A stretch of 64,000 nt of DNA from CAVWCW01 sp963753615 (GCA_963753615.1 CAVWCW010000002.1:62001-126000), one strand, 5' to 3'. Numbered from the stretch's first letter, positions 33,055 to 42,233 are shown. Translations and numbers: made by a program. Notes: generated by a model not told the origin, from the sequence alone.

Positions 33055-35455
33055 CGCTCAGCTCCGGTGCCGCATAGCGGGCGATGCGGAACCCCAGGTC
33101 CGGGCGCGCCTCGCGGCTGTAGTCGCGGTAGCTCAGGCGCAGCTCGCTGAGGCTCCCCTGGCGCCAGCCGGCGCCCTTGACCAGATGGTGCTCGCCGGCT
33201 GCCGGGCCCAAGGGGTCTCGCACCAGGCGTTCGGCCTGGCCCGGGTATACGGCGTACAGATCATTGGTCCACTCAGCGACATTGCCCCCCAGGTCGTAAA
33301 AGCCCCCTGGACCAGCGGCGAAGCTGCCCACCGGGGCGCTGCCGCGGAAGCCGTCGTCGTAGTCCGGCAGGCTGTCGGCCAGGGTGTCGGCGATGCGTTG
33401 GTCCGCATAGTTGCCCTGCACCCCCTGCGGAGGGTAGCCCGGGCCCCAGGGGTAGCGGGCCGGTTGGGTGCGACCCAGCACCCGGGCCGCATAGGCCCAT
33501 TCCGCCTCGGTCGGCAGGCGGTAGCCCTGATTCGGCGGATCGGCGGGGCGCAACTGACCGTCGATCTCCCGGTAGAAGGGGGCCAGCCCGGCCTGCTGGC
33601 TCAGCCAGTTGCAGTAGCGGGCCGCTTCCTCCCAGCTGACATTGACCACGGGCTGGCGCTCGCCGTCCAGGGCCGCGCCTTCGGCTCGGCCGGAGCGGTG
33701 GCCGGAACGAAAACGCCGGAACTCGGCGTTGCTGACCTCTGTCTCGCCGAGGTAAAAGGGCCGGCTCAGGGCCACCAGGCGTTGGTGCTCGTTGGCCCGG
33801 CGCCCGGGTTCCCGGCGCGAGGCCCCGAGTTGGAAGCTGCCCCCGGGGCGGATCAGCACCAGGGCCTGGCCGCCGGGGCTGGTGATGCGCTCGGGGGTGG
33901 CGGTGCGGCGAGCGGCGGCCAGGGTGCGCAGTTCCACCTCCAGGGTCTGACTGTAGCCGGGATCGGGCAGGACGCTCAATTGCTTGGATTCATAACCCGA
34001 CTTGCGCACTTCCAGACGGTGCGGGCGGCTGGACAGGCGCAGGCGCTGGCTGGCGGGGCCGGCGGGGCGGCCGTCCACCAGCAGTTCGGCATCCGCCGGC
34101 TGGCTGGCGATGAACACCACCCCGTACTCGGGTTCCAGCTTCAGGCTCAGCGCCAGCTCCTGCTCCGGCTCCAGGCGCAGCGCGTGGGTCAGCGGGCGGT
34201 GCCCGGGTTTGCTCAGCTGCAACTGGTGCTCGCTGGTGCTGCTCAGCTCCAATTGGAGCGGGGTGGTGCCGATAAAGCGCCCGTCCAGGCTCAGACTGGC
34301 CCCGCTCGGGCGGGTCTCGAGCTGCAACCGCCCGGGCGCCGGCTGCAACTCGACGCGGCCCAGCTCCAGGGGTTGGCCGGCCTGCACCTCGAGGTCCAGT
34401 TTCAGGGGTTGGTGCCTGGCCAGGGTCAGGCGCAGCCGGGCCGGGCCCTGCATCAGCTCGGTGTCAAGCGGGGTGCGGCCCAGTAGGCGCTCGCCCAAAT
34501 ATACCGCCGCCCCGCTCGGTTCGCTGTCCAGGCTCATCCGCGCCCAGGCCGGTTGCAGCCGGAAGGCCAGTTCCTGGGTTCGGCCCAGGCCGTCGACCTC
34601 CAGCGTCTGCTCCAAGGGCAGGTAGCGTTCGGTTTCGACGCGCAGCCGGTGGCTTCCTCGGGGAATCGAGAAGCCGCCGTCGATCTCGGGTTCCAGGATC
34701 TGGCCGTCCAACAACAGGCGGAAGGGCACCGCCGGCTCCAGCGCGATGCGCACCACGCCAGGGCGCTCGCGCAGAGTGAAACGGTACTCGGCGGGCCCGC
34801 CCCGGCGCAGTTCCAGCGTCTGCTCCAGCGGGAAATGCCCCGGGTGCTCGGCCCGCAACCGGTAGTCGCCGGGCCAGGCCAGCCATTGGCCCCACACCGT
34901 AACGGGCGCGGGCAGGCCGCTCAGGGACAGGTGATCTGGGGTGGGTTCGATGCGCAGATCCACCCGCAGCGCCAGCAGCACGAATCCGGCGGCCAACAGG
35001 AGCAAGGCGAACAGGCCAGTGAGCAGCAGGCGCAGGCCCCGGCGCCGGGGCGGGGCCGCCGGGGCGGGCAGTGGTGGCTCGGGCGATGCCGTTGGCGTGG
35101 AGGGCGCCGGGGTTGCGGGCAGGGCCGGCCTATCCTGCCGCTCCTCGGCCCGAACCCAGACTTGGTCGCCGTGCACGGTCCAGGTCAACAGGTCGTCTCC
35201 GACCTCGATCCGGTCGCCGGATTTGAGCCAAGCGGACTGCGTCAGGCGCTGGTGATTGTGAAACAGAGGCGGTGCGTCCGCCGCCGGCTGGATGAAGGCG
35301 TGGCCCTCGGCGATCCCAATGTGGGCCAACAGAGCGTCCGGAGGTTGGCCGGGCAGCGCCAGGTCGGCCTCCGCGCCGCCGATGCCGAGAGGCAGGTCGG
35401 CGGCCTTGAGCCGGCGCTGGCCGCGGGCGTCCCGGAGCAGGTAGACCCGGCTCAA
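33044..35455 (-). CDS. FHA - transmembrane - PEGA repeats - SUMF1-like envelope protein
   Basis: 803 residues. The TTG at 35455 follows AGGAGG by 4 bases and overlaps the previous stop (TTGA); GTG at 35470 is possible. The N-terminal 110 residues read as a divergent FHA domain (LLAHIGIAEGHAFIQP, SGDRIEVGDDLLTW), then a Pro-rich linker and one helix (LRLLLTGLFALLLLAAGFVL). The periplasmic part has at least four PEGA-type beta repeats (SEPSGAAVYLGERLLGRTPL, TRPSGASLSLDGRFIGTTPL, SQPADAELLVDGRPAG) and a C-terminal formylglycine-enzyme-like (SUMF1) domain (LGETEVSNAEFRRFR, YRLPTEAEWAYAA, GFYDLGGNVAEWTNDLYAVY). Catalytic cysteines of true FGE are absent, so this domain is probably a binding module. 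Confidence 0.82.
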   Translation of the reverse strand: MSRVYLLRDARGQRRLKAADLPLGIGGAEADLALPGQPPDALLAHIGIAEGHAFIQPAADAPPLFHNHQRLTQSAWLKSGDRIEVGDDLLTWTVHGDQVWVRAEERQDRPALPATPAPSTPTASPEPPLPAPAAPPRRRGLRLLLTGLFALLLLAAGFVLLALRVDLRIEPTPDHLSLSGLPAPVTVWGQWLAWPGDYRLRAEHPGHFPLEQTLELRRGGPAEYRFTLRERPGVVRIALEPAVPFRLLLDGQILEPEIDGGFSIPRGSHRLRVETERYLPLEQTLEVDGLGRTQELAFRLQPAWARMSLDSEPSGAAVYLGERLLGRTPLDTELMQGPARLRLTLARHQPLKLDLEVQAGQPLELGRVELQPAPGRLQLETRPSGASLSLDGRFIGTTPLQLELSSTSEHQLQLSKPGHRPLTHALRLEPEQELALSLKLEPEYGVVFIASQPADAELLVDGRPAGPASQRLRLSSRPHRLEVRKSGYESKQLSVLPDPGYSQTLEVELRTLAAARRTATPERITSPGGQALVLIRPGGSFQLGASRREPGRRANEHQRLVALSRPFYLGETEVSNAEFRRFRSGHRSGRAEGAALDGERQPVVNVSWEEAARYCNWLSQQAGLAPFYREIDGQLRPADPPNQGYRLPTEAEWAYAARVLGRTQPARYPWGPGYPPQGVQGNYADQRIADTLADSLPDYDDGFRGSAPVGSFAAGPGGFYDLGGNVAEWTNDLYAVYPGQAERLVRDPLGPAAGEHHLVKGAGWRQGSLSELRLSYRDYSREARPDLGFRIARYAAPELSGAP

Positions 35456-36933
35456 ATCGCCTCCTCGCACTGGATGCGGATCGGCGCCGGGGTCTTGCCG
35501 CGCTGGATTTCGAATTCCCGTCGCACGTCGCGGTAACCGTCACGGGTACCGACTGCGGTATAACGGCCGGGGTTCAGCTCCAGGCGATGCTCAAGGAAGC
35601 GGCCAAGCGGGCCGACCCGGTGGATCGACACCTGGGTCAGGCCGTCGGACTGGAGCCGCACCGCCAGCGGCATGGCGGCCCCCTCCAATGCCTGCTCCAG
35701 GGCCGCCAGCTTGCGGGCCAGCTCGGGTTCGCCGGGGGGCGCCGGGCGGTTTGCGGCGAGCAGGGCTCGGGCGTGCTGGCGGGGGCCCTCGGCCGCCAGC
35801 CGCTCGGGCTGGCCCAGGAAGGCGTCGAGCCGGCGGTGCAGGTCGATGCGGGCCTCGGCGCGTTGCAGGCCCCGGCGGGCAGCGGCAGCCTCGGGGGCCA
35901 GGCCTTGGACTTGCCGGTACAGCCCGGCGGCGGCATCCCAGCGCTCGGCGGCGGCGCGCTGCCCGGCCCGTCGCTCCAATTCGCGGATTCTTGCCTGGCG
36001 CTGTTTCCGATCCAGGCGGCTGCGGGCGTCGCTCAGGGCCGGGTCGTCCGGGTTTACCTGGGCGGCCTTGTCCAGCAGGGTCGCGGCATCGGTCAGGTCA
36101 CCGGCGTCCAGTGCCGCCAGGGCCCGGCCCATGGCCGCTTGGAAGACGGCGGCCCGCATCGATGCTACTACCCGGTCCAGGCCCTCGCCGGCGGGCCCGT
36201 ACTCCGGATCCAGGGCAGCGGCCTCGCGGTAGGCTTCCAGGGCGCCCGGCAGGTCGTCCCCGGCCTCGGCGGCCTGCGCCTGCCGCATCAGGTCGAGCAA
36301 TTCGTTTCGCACTCGGGCCCGCTTCACGCCGTTATCGGCCTCCGGGTGACCGGGCTCGATGATCAGGGCCAGCTCGAAGCCGGCGGCTGCGGCGTCCCCG
36401 TCGTCCGCCGCCAGGGCGGCCCGGCCCGCTGCCAGGGCTTCAGCCAGACGCTCGGTGCGGCTCGCCTCCAAGGCCTCCAGGCCGGCCTGACCAGCGGCAT
36501 AGCTGGCGGCGGCCTCGGCAAAGCGGCGCTGGGTAAACAGGCGGTCGCCTTCCTCCGCCGCTTTTTGGGTCGCGCTCCATTCCGCCGGAGCCCAGGCGGG
36601 GGCGCGGGCGTTCTCCAGCCGGGCGGCGGTCTGCAGCCAGGCCTGCAGGGCGGCCTCGGCATCGGGCCGGGCGCTGGGAGCCGGCGTCTCGCTGGGGTGG
36701 GCCGGTTCGGGCGGGTTCGAGCCGGGCTGCTCAGGACCGGGTTGGGCGCTCGTCTGGGGTGCGCTCGCCGGCTCCAGCCATTGCGGCAGCAGCCAGACCA
36801 CCGCCAGGCCCAGCGCCAGCAGCAGCACCAAAGCGATGCCTATCCAGGGCCCGGCACTCCGGCCGGCCGCGTCGGGGGGCGGAGCGCCGGGCGGGGTCAG
36901 TTCGGGGCCGGTGGGGCTCGGTGTTTGGTTCAT
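35452..36933 (-). CDS. Membrane-anchored TPR-like repeat protein
   Basis: 493 residues: Pro-rich cytoplasmic start, one helix (GPWIGIALVLLLALGLAVVW), a Pro/Ser linker, then about 300 residues of Ala/Leu/Arg-rich helical pairs resembling TPR repeats (LPGALEAYREAAALDPEYGP, DAATLLDKAAQVNPDDPALS), and a C-terminal beta domain of PEGA-like type (VSIHRVGPLGRFLEHRLELN) next to the PEGA protein gene. The stop overlaps the start of that gene (TTGA). Periplasmic scaffold role inferred from topology. Confidence 0.75.
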   Translation of the reverse strand: MNQTPSPTGPELTPPGAPPPDAAGRSAGPWIGIALVLLLALGLAVVWLLPQWLEPASAPQTSAQPGPEQPGSNPPEPAHPSETPAPSARPDAEAALQAWLQTAARLENARAPAWAPAEWSATQKAAEEGDRLFTQRRFAEAAASYAAGQAGLEALEASRTERLAEALAAGRAALAADDGDAAAAGFELALIIEPGHPEADNGVKRARVRNELLDLMRQAQAAEAGDDLPGALEAYREAAALDPEYGPAGEGLDRVVASMRAAVFQAAMGRALAALDAGDLTDAATLLDKAAQVNPDDPALSDARSRLDRKQRQARIRELERRAGQRAAAERWDAAAGLYRQVQGLAPEAAAARRGLQRAEARIDLHRRLDAFLGQPERLAAEGPRQHARALLAANRPAPPGEPELARKLAALEQALEGAAMPLAVRLQSDGLTQVSIHRVGPLGRFLEHRLELNPGRYTAVGTRDGYRDVRREFEIQRGKTPAPIRIQCEEAI

Positions 36934-36961
36934 GGCGCGGGTTCCGGGGCCTGGAGCCGGT

Positions 36962-38170
36962 TCAGTCCAGGTAGTCGCCGGCGCCGGTCTCGGTGGCGTA
37001 GATGGCTTGCAGCAGCTGGCGCCACTGGCCGTACTGGGCCTCGGCGGAACCGCTCAGTTCGTGCACCTCGCCATCCACCTCTACCACCAGCGGCTGGCTC
37101 TCTGAGCGGAAGGAGTCGCCCAGTTCCTCGATCGCCTCGCGGTGGATCTCGGTCTCGGAGTCTTTGTCGAAGCCGGTCTTGATGGCATAGGCGCCGCCCA
37201 GCACCATGACATCGCGCAGGGTGCTGGTGGAGATCTGGGTATCGCTGCCGCCCATGGCGCCCAGGGCTATGGCGCCGACGATGGCCGCCGCCCCGAGCAG
37301 CTTGCGTTGGTTCGCCTGGCTCTCCAGTTCGCGTACGTTGTCGATCTCTTCCAGTCGGCTGCGCCGCCAGTCGTCGTAGGGCTGCTGCATTTCCAAGTAG
37401 TAGTTGTCGAAGTGGCCGTTGAGGGTGTCCACCAGCAGGGCGTCGCGGGCGCGGATGGTCTGGATGCGGAGGTACATGGGGTCGTCCTCGGCCGGCAGCC
37501 GGCGCGGCCGGTATCCGCCCTCCGGGGTCGCTTGCAGGTAGGGCTCGAATACGTCCGGCGCCATGTCGGCGGCGAAGCGCAGCTCGGCGACCCGGCGGAT
37601 TTCCAGCAGTTGCTCCGCACTCAGAGCGGCTCGGAAGCTGGCCAAGTCGTTGGCAATGGCGTTGTACAGGGCGTAGAAGGCATCGCCTTCGGCTGTGCCC
37701 TGGTAGCGGGCAAGGTCGATCCAGGCGTCGTATTGGCGGTCGAACCACTGCCGGCCGGTGGCGTCGGAGGCCTGGATCTGCAACTGCAAGGATTCGCCGT
37801 CGGAGGCCAGGATGCGCCCCTGCACCAGCAGCTCGGCGCCGGGACTGGCCATGGGCAGCACCCGCACCGCGCCCCAATAGCCGGTGCTCTCTAGGGTGTC
37901 GCGCAGCTGCAGCGGGAGGTAGCGGGACTCGGCGTCTCGGATCTCCGGCGACAGGCCCCGGGCCCGCTCCTCGTCCTCGGGCAGGCTGCCGGGCTCGAAG
38001 CGCTCAATGCTCACGTCCAGCAGCTGGTCTTCGGACAGTTCCAGGGCCGCTTTGTCCAATGGTTCGGTTGGCGGTGGGGTGCCACGACTGGGATAGGTGG
38101 TGCAGCCTGCGAGCAAGATCAGGGCGGCGGCGAGCAGGCTGAAACGGGTGTGTCGGCGGTCGATTCGCAT
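36962..38170 (-). CDS. Predicted outer-membrane/periplasmic lipoprotein of the VWA-channel cluster
   Basis: 402 residues from the ATG at 38170. Lipobox LLAGCTTYP near residue 20. The mature protein has a beta region (LLVQGRILASDGESLQLQIQ), a long helical middle and a Gly/Ala-rich hydrophobic stretch (LLGAAAIVGAIALGAMGG, around 290) unusual for a lipoprotein and perhaps membrane-active. The residue after the lipid Cys is Thr, compatible with outer-membrane sorting. No named family recognised. It starts 8 bp after the preceding gene stop, and the TPR gene follows 28 bp later. Confidence 0.75.
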   Translation of the reverse strand: MRIDRRHTRFSLLAAALILLAGCTTYPSRGTPPPTEPLDKAALELSEDQLLDVSIERFEPGSLPEDEERARGLSPEIRDAESRYLPLQLRDTLESTGYWGAVRVLPMASPGAELLVQGRILASDGESLQLQIQASDATGRQWFDRQYDAWIDLARYQGTAEGDAFYALYNAIANDLASFRAALSAEQLLEIRRVAELRFAADMAPDVFEPYLQATPEGGYRPRRLPAEDDPMYLRIQTIRARDALLVDTLNGHFDNYYLEMQQPYDDWRRSRLEEIDNVRELESQANQRKLLGAAAIVGAIALGAMGGSDTQISTSTLRDVMVLGGAYAIKTGFDKDSETEIHREAIEELGDSFRSESQPLVVEVDGEVHELSGSAEAQYGQWRQLLQAIYATETGAGDYLD

Positions 38171-38178
38171 AAGATGGC

Positions 38179-38943
38179 CTATTCGCCTTGCTTGTAGCGG
38201 CGGTATTCCTCCCACAGCCGGCGCCTGAGCTCCGGATCTTGTTCCTTTTCGGCCGCTTCGCGCAGTTGGCGGGCCACGACGTCGTCGTCGCTGCCGTCCG
38301 GCAGGTCCGAGGGCTGGCCCGCGGCGGCCGAACTCGGGCGGCCGCCGGCGGCGTCGGACTGAGCGTCGGTCGCGTCGCCGTTGTCCTCCGTTTCTGCGCT
38401 TGCCGCCGATTGGGCGCCGCTGCCCGTCTGTTCCTGGTCACCGCTTTCGCCGGCTGACCCGGAGCCGGTCCCGGCCTGCCCGCCACCACCGCCGCCAGCG
38501 GCGGTAACGGGAGCGTCCGCCTTGATGCGCGCCTGCTCCTGCAGCAGCATTTGGTCGAATTCGCCCAGAGAAGAGCCGAGCTCATCCTCCAGGCGCGCCA
38601 GCTGTTCGGCTGGCGTCCGATCGGGTCGGGTTGGCAGCAGGGCCGGGAGCACGGTGCAGGGCAGGTCGGGCGGCAACGCGCCGCCATGGTGGCGCGCCAG
38701 GGTTAGGCAGTCGCTGTCGATACGTGCGGCCAAGCCCTCCAGGTAGCCGGCGTAGTCCCGCTCTTCGGCGCGGCTAAGCATGCCCTGGCGGCGCAGCCGA
38801 GCATAGTCGCCCTGCAGCCGATCCAGGGCGGCCTGGGCGCCGCGTATACGCTCCGGCAGCTGATCCGGCGAAACCGCCGGAGCGACGCCGATACTACCCA
38901 ACAGCAGCGCCGCGAGTGCTGCCGATCTGTAGTCTAGGGCCAT
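38179..38943 (-). CDS. Secreted coiled-coil protein with Gly/Ser/acidic linker; first gene of the VWA-channel cluster
   Basis: 254 residues. Signal-peptide-like start (SAALAALLLGSIGVAPAVS), a helical N-terminal half (ERIRGAQAALDRLQGDYARL, containing two Cys), a low-complexity Gly/Ser/Asp linker from about 150 to 215, and a charged C-terminal helix (REAAEKEQDPELRRRLWEEY). No known domain. It heads the eight-gene run. A promoter should lie in 38944-39103, but I could not identify boxes with confidence. Confidence 0.65.
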   Translation of the reverse strand: MALDYRSAALAALLLGSIGVAPAVSPDQLPERIRGAQAALDRLQGDYARLRRQGMLSRAEERDYAGYLEGLAARIDSDCLTLARHHGGALPPDLPCTVLPALLPTRPDRTPAEQLARLEDELGSSLGEFDQMLLQEQARIKADAPVTAAGGGGGGQAGTGSGSAGESGDQEQTGSGAQSAASAETEDNGDATDAQSDAAGGRPSSAAAGQPSDLPDGSDDDVVARQLREAAEKEQDPELRRRLWEEYRRYKQGE

Positions 38944-39103
38944 CTTCTGTCTCCCGGCCTCAGCCTGGGTTCGGGCACCGGCCCCTTCGGCGCAGGCTGA
39001 CCCGCGCGAATGCGTTCTCTTCAGATGCTAGTGTACTGTCTGCGCCGCTTTGGCCCAAGGGGGGCGGGCCTTGGTCTTGCCGCGGCAGGACGGGGGTGGT
39101 TCG

Positions 39104-39844
39104 TCAGGCGTCGACGGGGGCTCTGAACGCCACGCTGGCGGCAAATAGATAACCGGTTCCGCGCACGGTCTTGATCAGGCGCGGCCGCTTGGGGTCGACC
39201 TCGATCTTCTTGCGCAGTTTGCTCACCAGGACGTCGATGCTCCGGTCCCGTGGGGACCAATCACGGTCCGCCAAGGTTGATAAGATTCGGTTGCGGTCGA
39301 ACGCTTCATTGGGCTCTGAAACCATCGCTGCCAGCAGGCGAAACTCGTAGCTGGTAAGGTGTACCCATGTCCCGTCGGGGGAGTATAGGTCACGGGCCCT
39401 CAGGTCCAGGCTCCAACCCTCGAAGTGCGCGACCACGCTCCGGTTTCTCGGATTCGCGTCCGTCGCTGGGCGCTGGCCGCTGCGGCGCAACACCGAGCGC
39501 ACCCGCGCCAGTAACTCGCGTTGGTCGAAAGGCTTGGTGATGTAGTCGTCGGCGCCGTTTTCGAGGCCCATCACCTTGTCCAGGGGATCGCTCTTGCGAC
39601 TCAGCATGATAATGGGAATATTGGAATCGCGCCGCACGCTACGGGCAATATCCAGCCCCGATGCGTCCGGGATCATGACTTCGAGCAACAGCAGGTCCGG
39701 GGGGCGGTTTGCCAGCCTCTCTTCGGTTTCAACGGCGTTTCGGGCGACCTCCACCCGATAGCCTTCCTCAGCGAGGAATTGCCGCAGCAGGCTACCCACC
39801 CGCGGGTCGTCATCCACCAATAGTATGTTCCCGGCATTCTGCAT
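39104..39844 (-). CDS. OmpR/PhoB-family response regulator with Glu at the phospho-acceptor position
   Basis: 246 residues. Receiver domain 1-120 (acidic pocket D11-D13, later ADDYITKPFDQREL with the conserved Lys) and a winged-helix DNA-binding domain (GTWVHLTSYEFRLLAAMV; RDRSIDVLVSKLRKKIEVDP; IKTVRGTGYLF). The strand that normally ends in the phosphorylated Asp (LLLLDxMLP) reads LLLLEVMIP, so residue 55 is Glu. Asp-to-Glu changes at this site often mimic the phosphorylated state, so it may be permanently active or independent of a kinase. No histidine kinase is adjacent. It lies 160 bp upstream of the envelope cluster, in the same direction. Confidence 0.9.
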   Translation of the reverse strand: MQNAGNILLVDDDPRVGSLLRQFLAEEGYRVEVARNAVETEERLANRPPDLLLLEVMIPDASGLDIARSVRRDSNIPIIMLSRKSDPLDKVMGLENGADDYITKPFDQRELLARVRSVLRRSGQRPATDANPRNRSVVAHFEGWSLDLRARDLYSPDGTWVHLTSYEFRLLAAMVSEPNEAFDRNRILSTLADRDWSPRDRSIDVLVSKLRKKIEVDPKRPRLIKTVRGTGYLFAASVAFRAPVDA

Positions 39845-40321
39845 CTGACGTCGATTCTCGTTCCGATTTCATGGTTCCCGCGGCATCGCTGTCCCAATCT
39901 TTCCGGGGTCGCGGTGCCCGAGATCTCAGCAAGCTGCGGTTGTTGGGCGGGGCTTCTGCGCTTCATAACGCTCGGCTGTTGACTCGGGCGCTCAAAGGCA
40001 ACCTCACCATTCGTACAATAACGTGATTTTCACGTCGCCCGGTTTCGCTTTACAAAAAGTAATAAATCGGCACCGGACCGCGAGGGTCATGACCGAGCGC
40101 GCGTTGACTGAGAGAATCGGATGCGATCGGAGCAGGCGCCCGCCGGCCGATTAGCGTCAGGGGGCAAATAGCGCACCTTTGGGGGCCCGCGAATGGGTTG
40201 CAATGGTGTGGATCTTGGAGAGATTATTTCGGGTCGTTGCGGCCAGTCACGTCGCACCCCAGGCAGGGTCTCCGCTCGGTACGGGCGCCGGTTTCAGGTG
40301 CTAGGGTCCGGATGCAAGGGC
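39845..40321. other. Gene-free stretch between regulator and Nudix gene
   Basis: 477 bp without a supported gene. The part nearest the regulator gene is AT-richer and contains the small dyad GTGATTTTCAC around 40022-40032, a possible regulator or autoregulatory site. The rest has no recognisable feature. Confidence 0.4.
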
Positions 40322-40938
40322 TCACTCCGCCAGTTCGAGCACCCGCAACAGGCTCTGACTGATGCGGGCGCTTGCGCCCCAGAGGCATTCTCCGCGGTAG
40401 TTGCGGAAGTAGACCACCGGCAGGGCTCGGGCCAACGCTCCAGCCTTCGTTGCTCTACCCGCTGGTGGGCCGGGTCGGCGAGCCAGGCCAGGGGAATGCT
40501 GAAGATCCGGCTAACCTCCTGCGGTTGGCGGCGCAGCGCCAAAGGCCAGGGGATTTGGCCAACCACCGGCTCGATCAGGTAGTTGGTGGCGGTATGGTAG
40601 GCCGGCAGGCGACCCAGCAGTTGCACCCGCGCCGGGTCCAGGCCGATCTCCTCTCGGGCTTCGCGCAGGGCGGTGGCGGCGGCATCCGCATCACCCGCTT
40701 CAGGGCGACCGCCGGGAAAGGCGACCTGGCCGCGATGAAGGTCGCCGGGGTTGTCGGCCCGGCGGATGAGCAATAGCCGCCAGTCGTCGCCGGCCCGGAA
40801 CAGGGGCAGCAACACTGCGGCGGGGGAGGCCGGGCGCGCAAAGAAGTCGGCGGGATAAGGGTCGCACAGGGCCCGGTCCCGGTTGGCCGCGAGCCGGCGG
40901 GCGATCTGCCCGCCGCTCAGGGGCTTGGCCAGTGCCAT
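40322..40938 (-). CDS. Nudix hydrolase, CoA pyrophosphatase (NudL)-like, with a C-terminal frameshift
   Basis: From ATG 40938 the frame gives LIRRADNPGDLHRGQVAFPG and a full Nudix box (GGRPEAGDADAAATALREAR then EEIGL), the NudL/CoAse arrangement with the preceding RGQVAFPGG. Near 40425 the sensible reading moves one frame over to PVVYFRNYRGECLWGASARI and LLRVLELAE, ending at 40322, giving about 205 residues. Hydrolyses CoA-type pyrophosphates by family. Starts 4 bp after the secreted coiled-coil gene stop. Confidence 0.82.
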
Positions 40939-40942
40939 CCGC

Positions 40943-42202
40943 TCAGGGCGCCTCGGCTGAGCGCAGGCGCTCGGTGAGCTTGGCGAATTCGCGCTGCATC
41001 TGCAGGTTGGCGAACGGCTTGAGTACCGGCACCTGGCGCTGCAGCAGCTCGTCGAGCATGCGCTGGCTGGTGCGGATCAGGCCGACCAGCTCGCCCGAAA
41101 CCTTTACCGTCTCGTAGGTGTTCCAGGCGGCGGCAATATCTCTCTCCAGACGGGCCCGCGAGGCCGCTACCGCTTCCGCCTGCTGCAGCAGGTAGTCGCG
41201 GTAGGCGCCCGCCGCCCTCTGGGTCAGGGCCTGGGCCTCCAGATTGGCCTCCAGCACTGCCCGGTTGGCACTGGATTCCTGCAGCAGGCGGCGCGCATCC
41301 GCGGTGAGTTGCTCGGTCTTGACCAGGATGGCGTCGATCTGGGGCAGAAAGCGCTCTTCCACCGCCTGCAGCAGTTGACTGTGCATATGCTCGAGCACCT
41401 GCAGCAGGACCAGATACATGCCGTAGTAGCGGCGGGCGCTCTCCAGGTCCTCTCCGGAGTTGCGCACCAGCTGCTCCAGCTCGGCGGTTATCGCCTTTAC
41501 GTTGTCGAAGGCGATGCCGAGTTCGATCAGGTTGTCGCCCATCACCGTCGACAGCAGGAATTCCAGTTGCTGGTCGTCCAGTTCGAGCCCGACCTGGCGC
41601 AGCTCCGCGGCGAACTCCCTCCGCAACTGCGCCAAGGCCGCTTGGTTGTGTGCGATGCGCGCTTGGCGTTCGGCGATGGCGGCGTCGATGTCCGTCGCGG
41701 TCTCCTTCCACAGCGAGTCCTGGGGGGCGGTGACGCGCCGAGTGCGCAGTTCGGCGATGGTCTGGCGGTCATCGTCGATGGCCGTTTCCAGGGCGCGGAT
41801 GCGGCCCCGATAGTCCTGCAGCGGCGAAACTGCCAGGATCTCCACCGCCTGGTCCAGGATGCGGTCGATCTCCACCTGGGCATCGGCCCGGTCGCGGCCA
41901 AACCAGGCGTTCTTCGGCAGTTGCGTCTGCTCTTCGGTCAAGTCCAGGGCCTGGTCCAGGCGCGGCAGCATGCCGTCCCACAGCTGGGCGAACTCTCTGC
42001 CCTCCTCCTCGTCCAGCAACGAGCGGGTCTGCTGCCAGAGATCGCCGACCGTGGCCCGGGATTTGTCCCAGAGGGCGCCGGCGGTTTCGCGCGAACTCTC
42101 CCAATAGCCCGGATCGGCCTCCGGGTTGGTTTCTTCGGCTACGACGGGGCCCAGCAGCAGGGCCCCGAGGCAGGTGGCTAAAAGTCGCTTGTATGGCTGC
42201 AT
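40943..42202 (-). CDS. Secreted coiled-coil protein of unknown function
   Basis: 419 residues. Signal peptide (LLATCLGALLLGPVVA, about residue 22), then almost entirely helical, Ala/Leu/Glu/Arg-rich sequence with long coiled coils (LRTRRVTAPQ, IDAAIAERQARIAHNQAALA, LLQQAEAVAASRARLERDIA). No hydrophobic segment after the signal peptide, so a periplasmic soluble protein. Family not recognised. It lies immediately upstream of the Nudix gene (4 bp). Confidence 0.72.
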   Translation of the reverse strand: MQPYKRLLATCLGALLLGPVVAEETNPEADPGYWESSRETAGALWDKSRATVGDLWQQTRSLLDEEEGREFAQLWDGMLPRLDQALDLTEEQTQLPKNAWFGRDRADAQVEIDRILDQAVEILAVSPLQDYRGRIRALETAIDDDRQTIAELRTRRVTAPQDSLWKETATDIDAAIAERQARIAHNQAALAQLRREFAAELRQVGLELDDQQLEFLLSTVMGDNLIELGIAFDNVKAITAELEQLVRNSGEDLESARRYYGMYLVLLQVLEHMHSQLLQAVEERFLPQIDAILVKTEQLTADARRLLQESSANRAVLEANLEAQALTQRAAGAYRDYLLQQAEAVAASRARLERDIAAAWNTYETVKVSGELVGLIRTSQRMLDELLQRQVPVLKPFANLQMQREFAKLTERLRSAEAP

Positions 42203-42233
42203 CAGGTTTCTCGATTCGGCTCCAAGGTCTATC

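Noticed and set aside
33044..35455. Active formylglycine-generating enzyme
   Set aside because: The catalytic cysteines of FGE are absent from the SUMF1-like domain.
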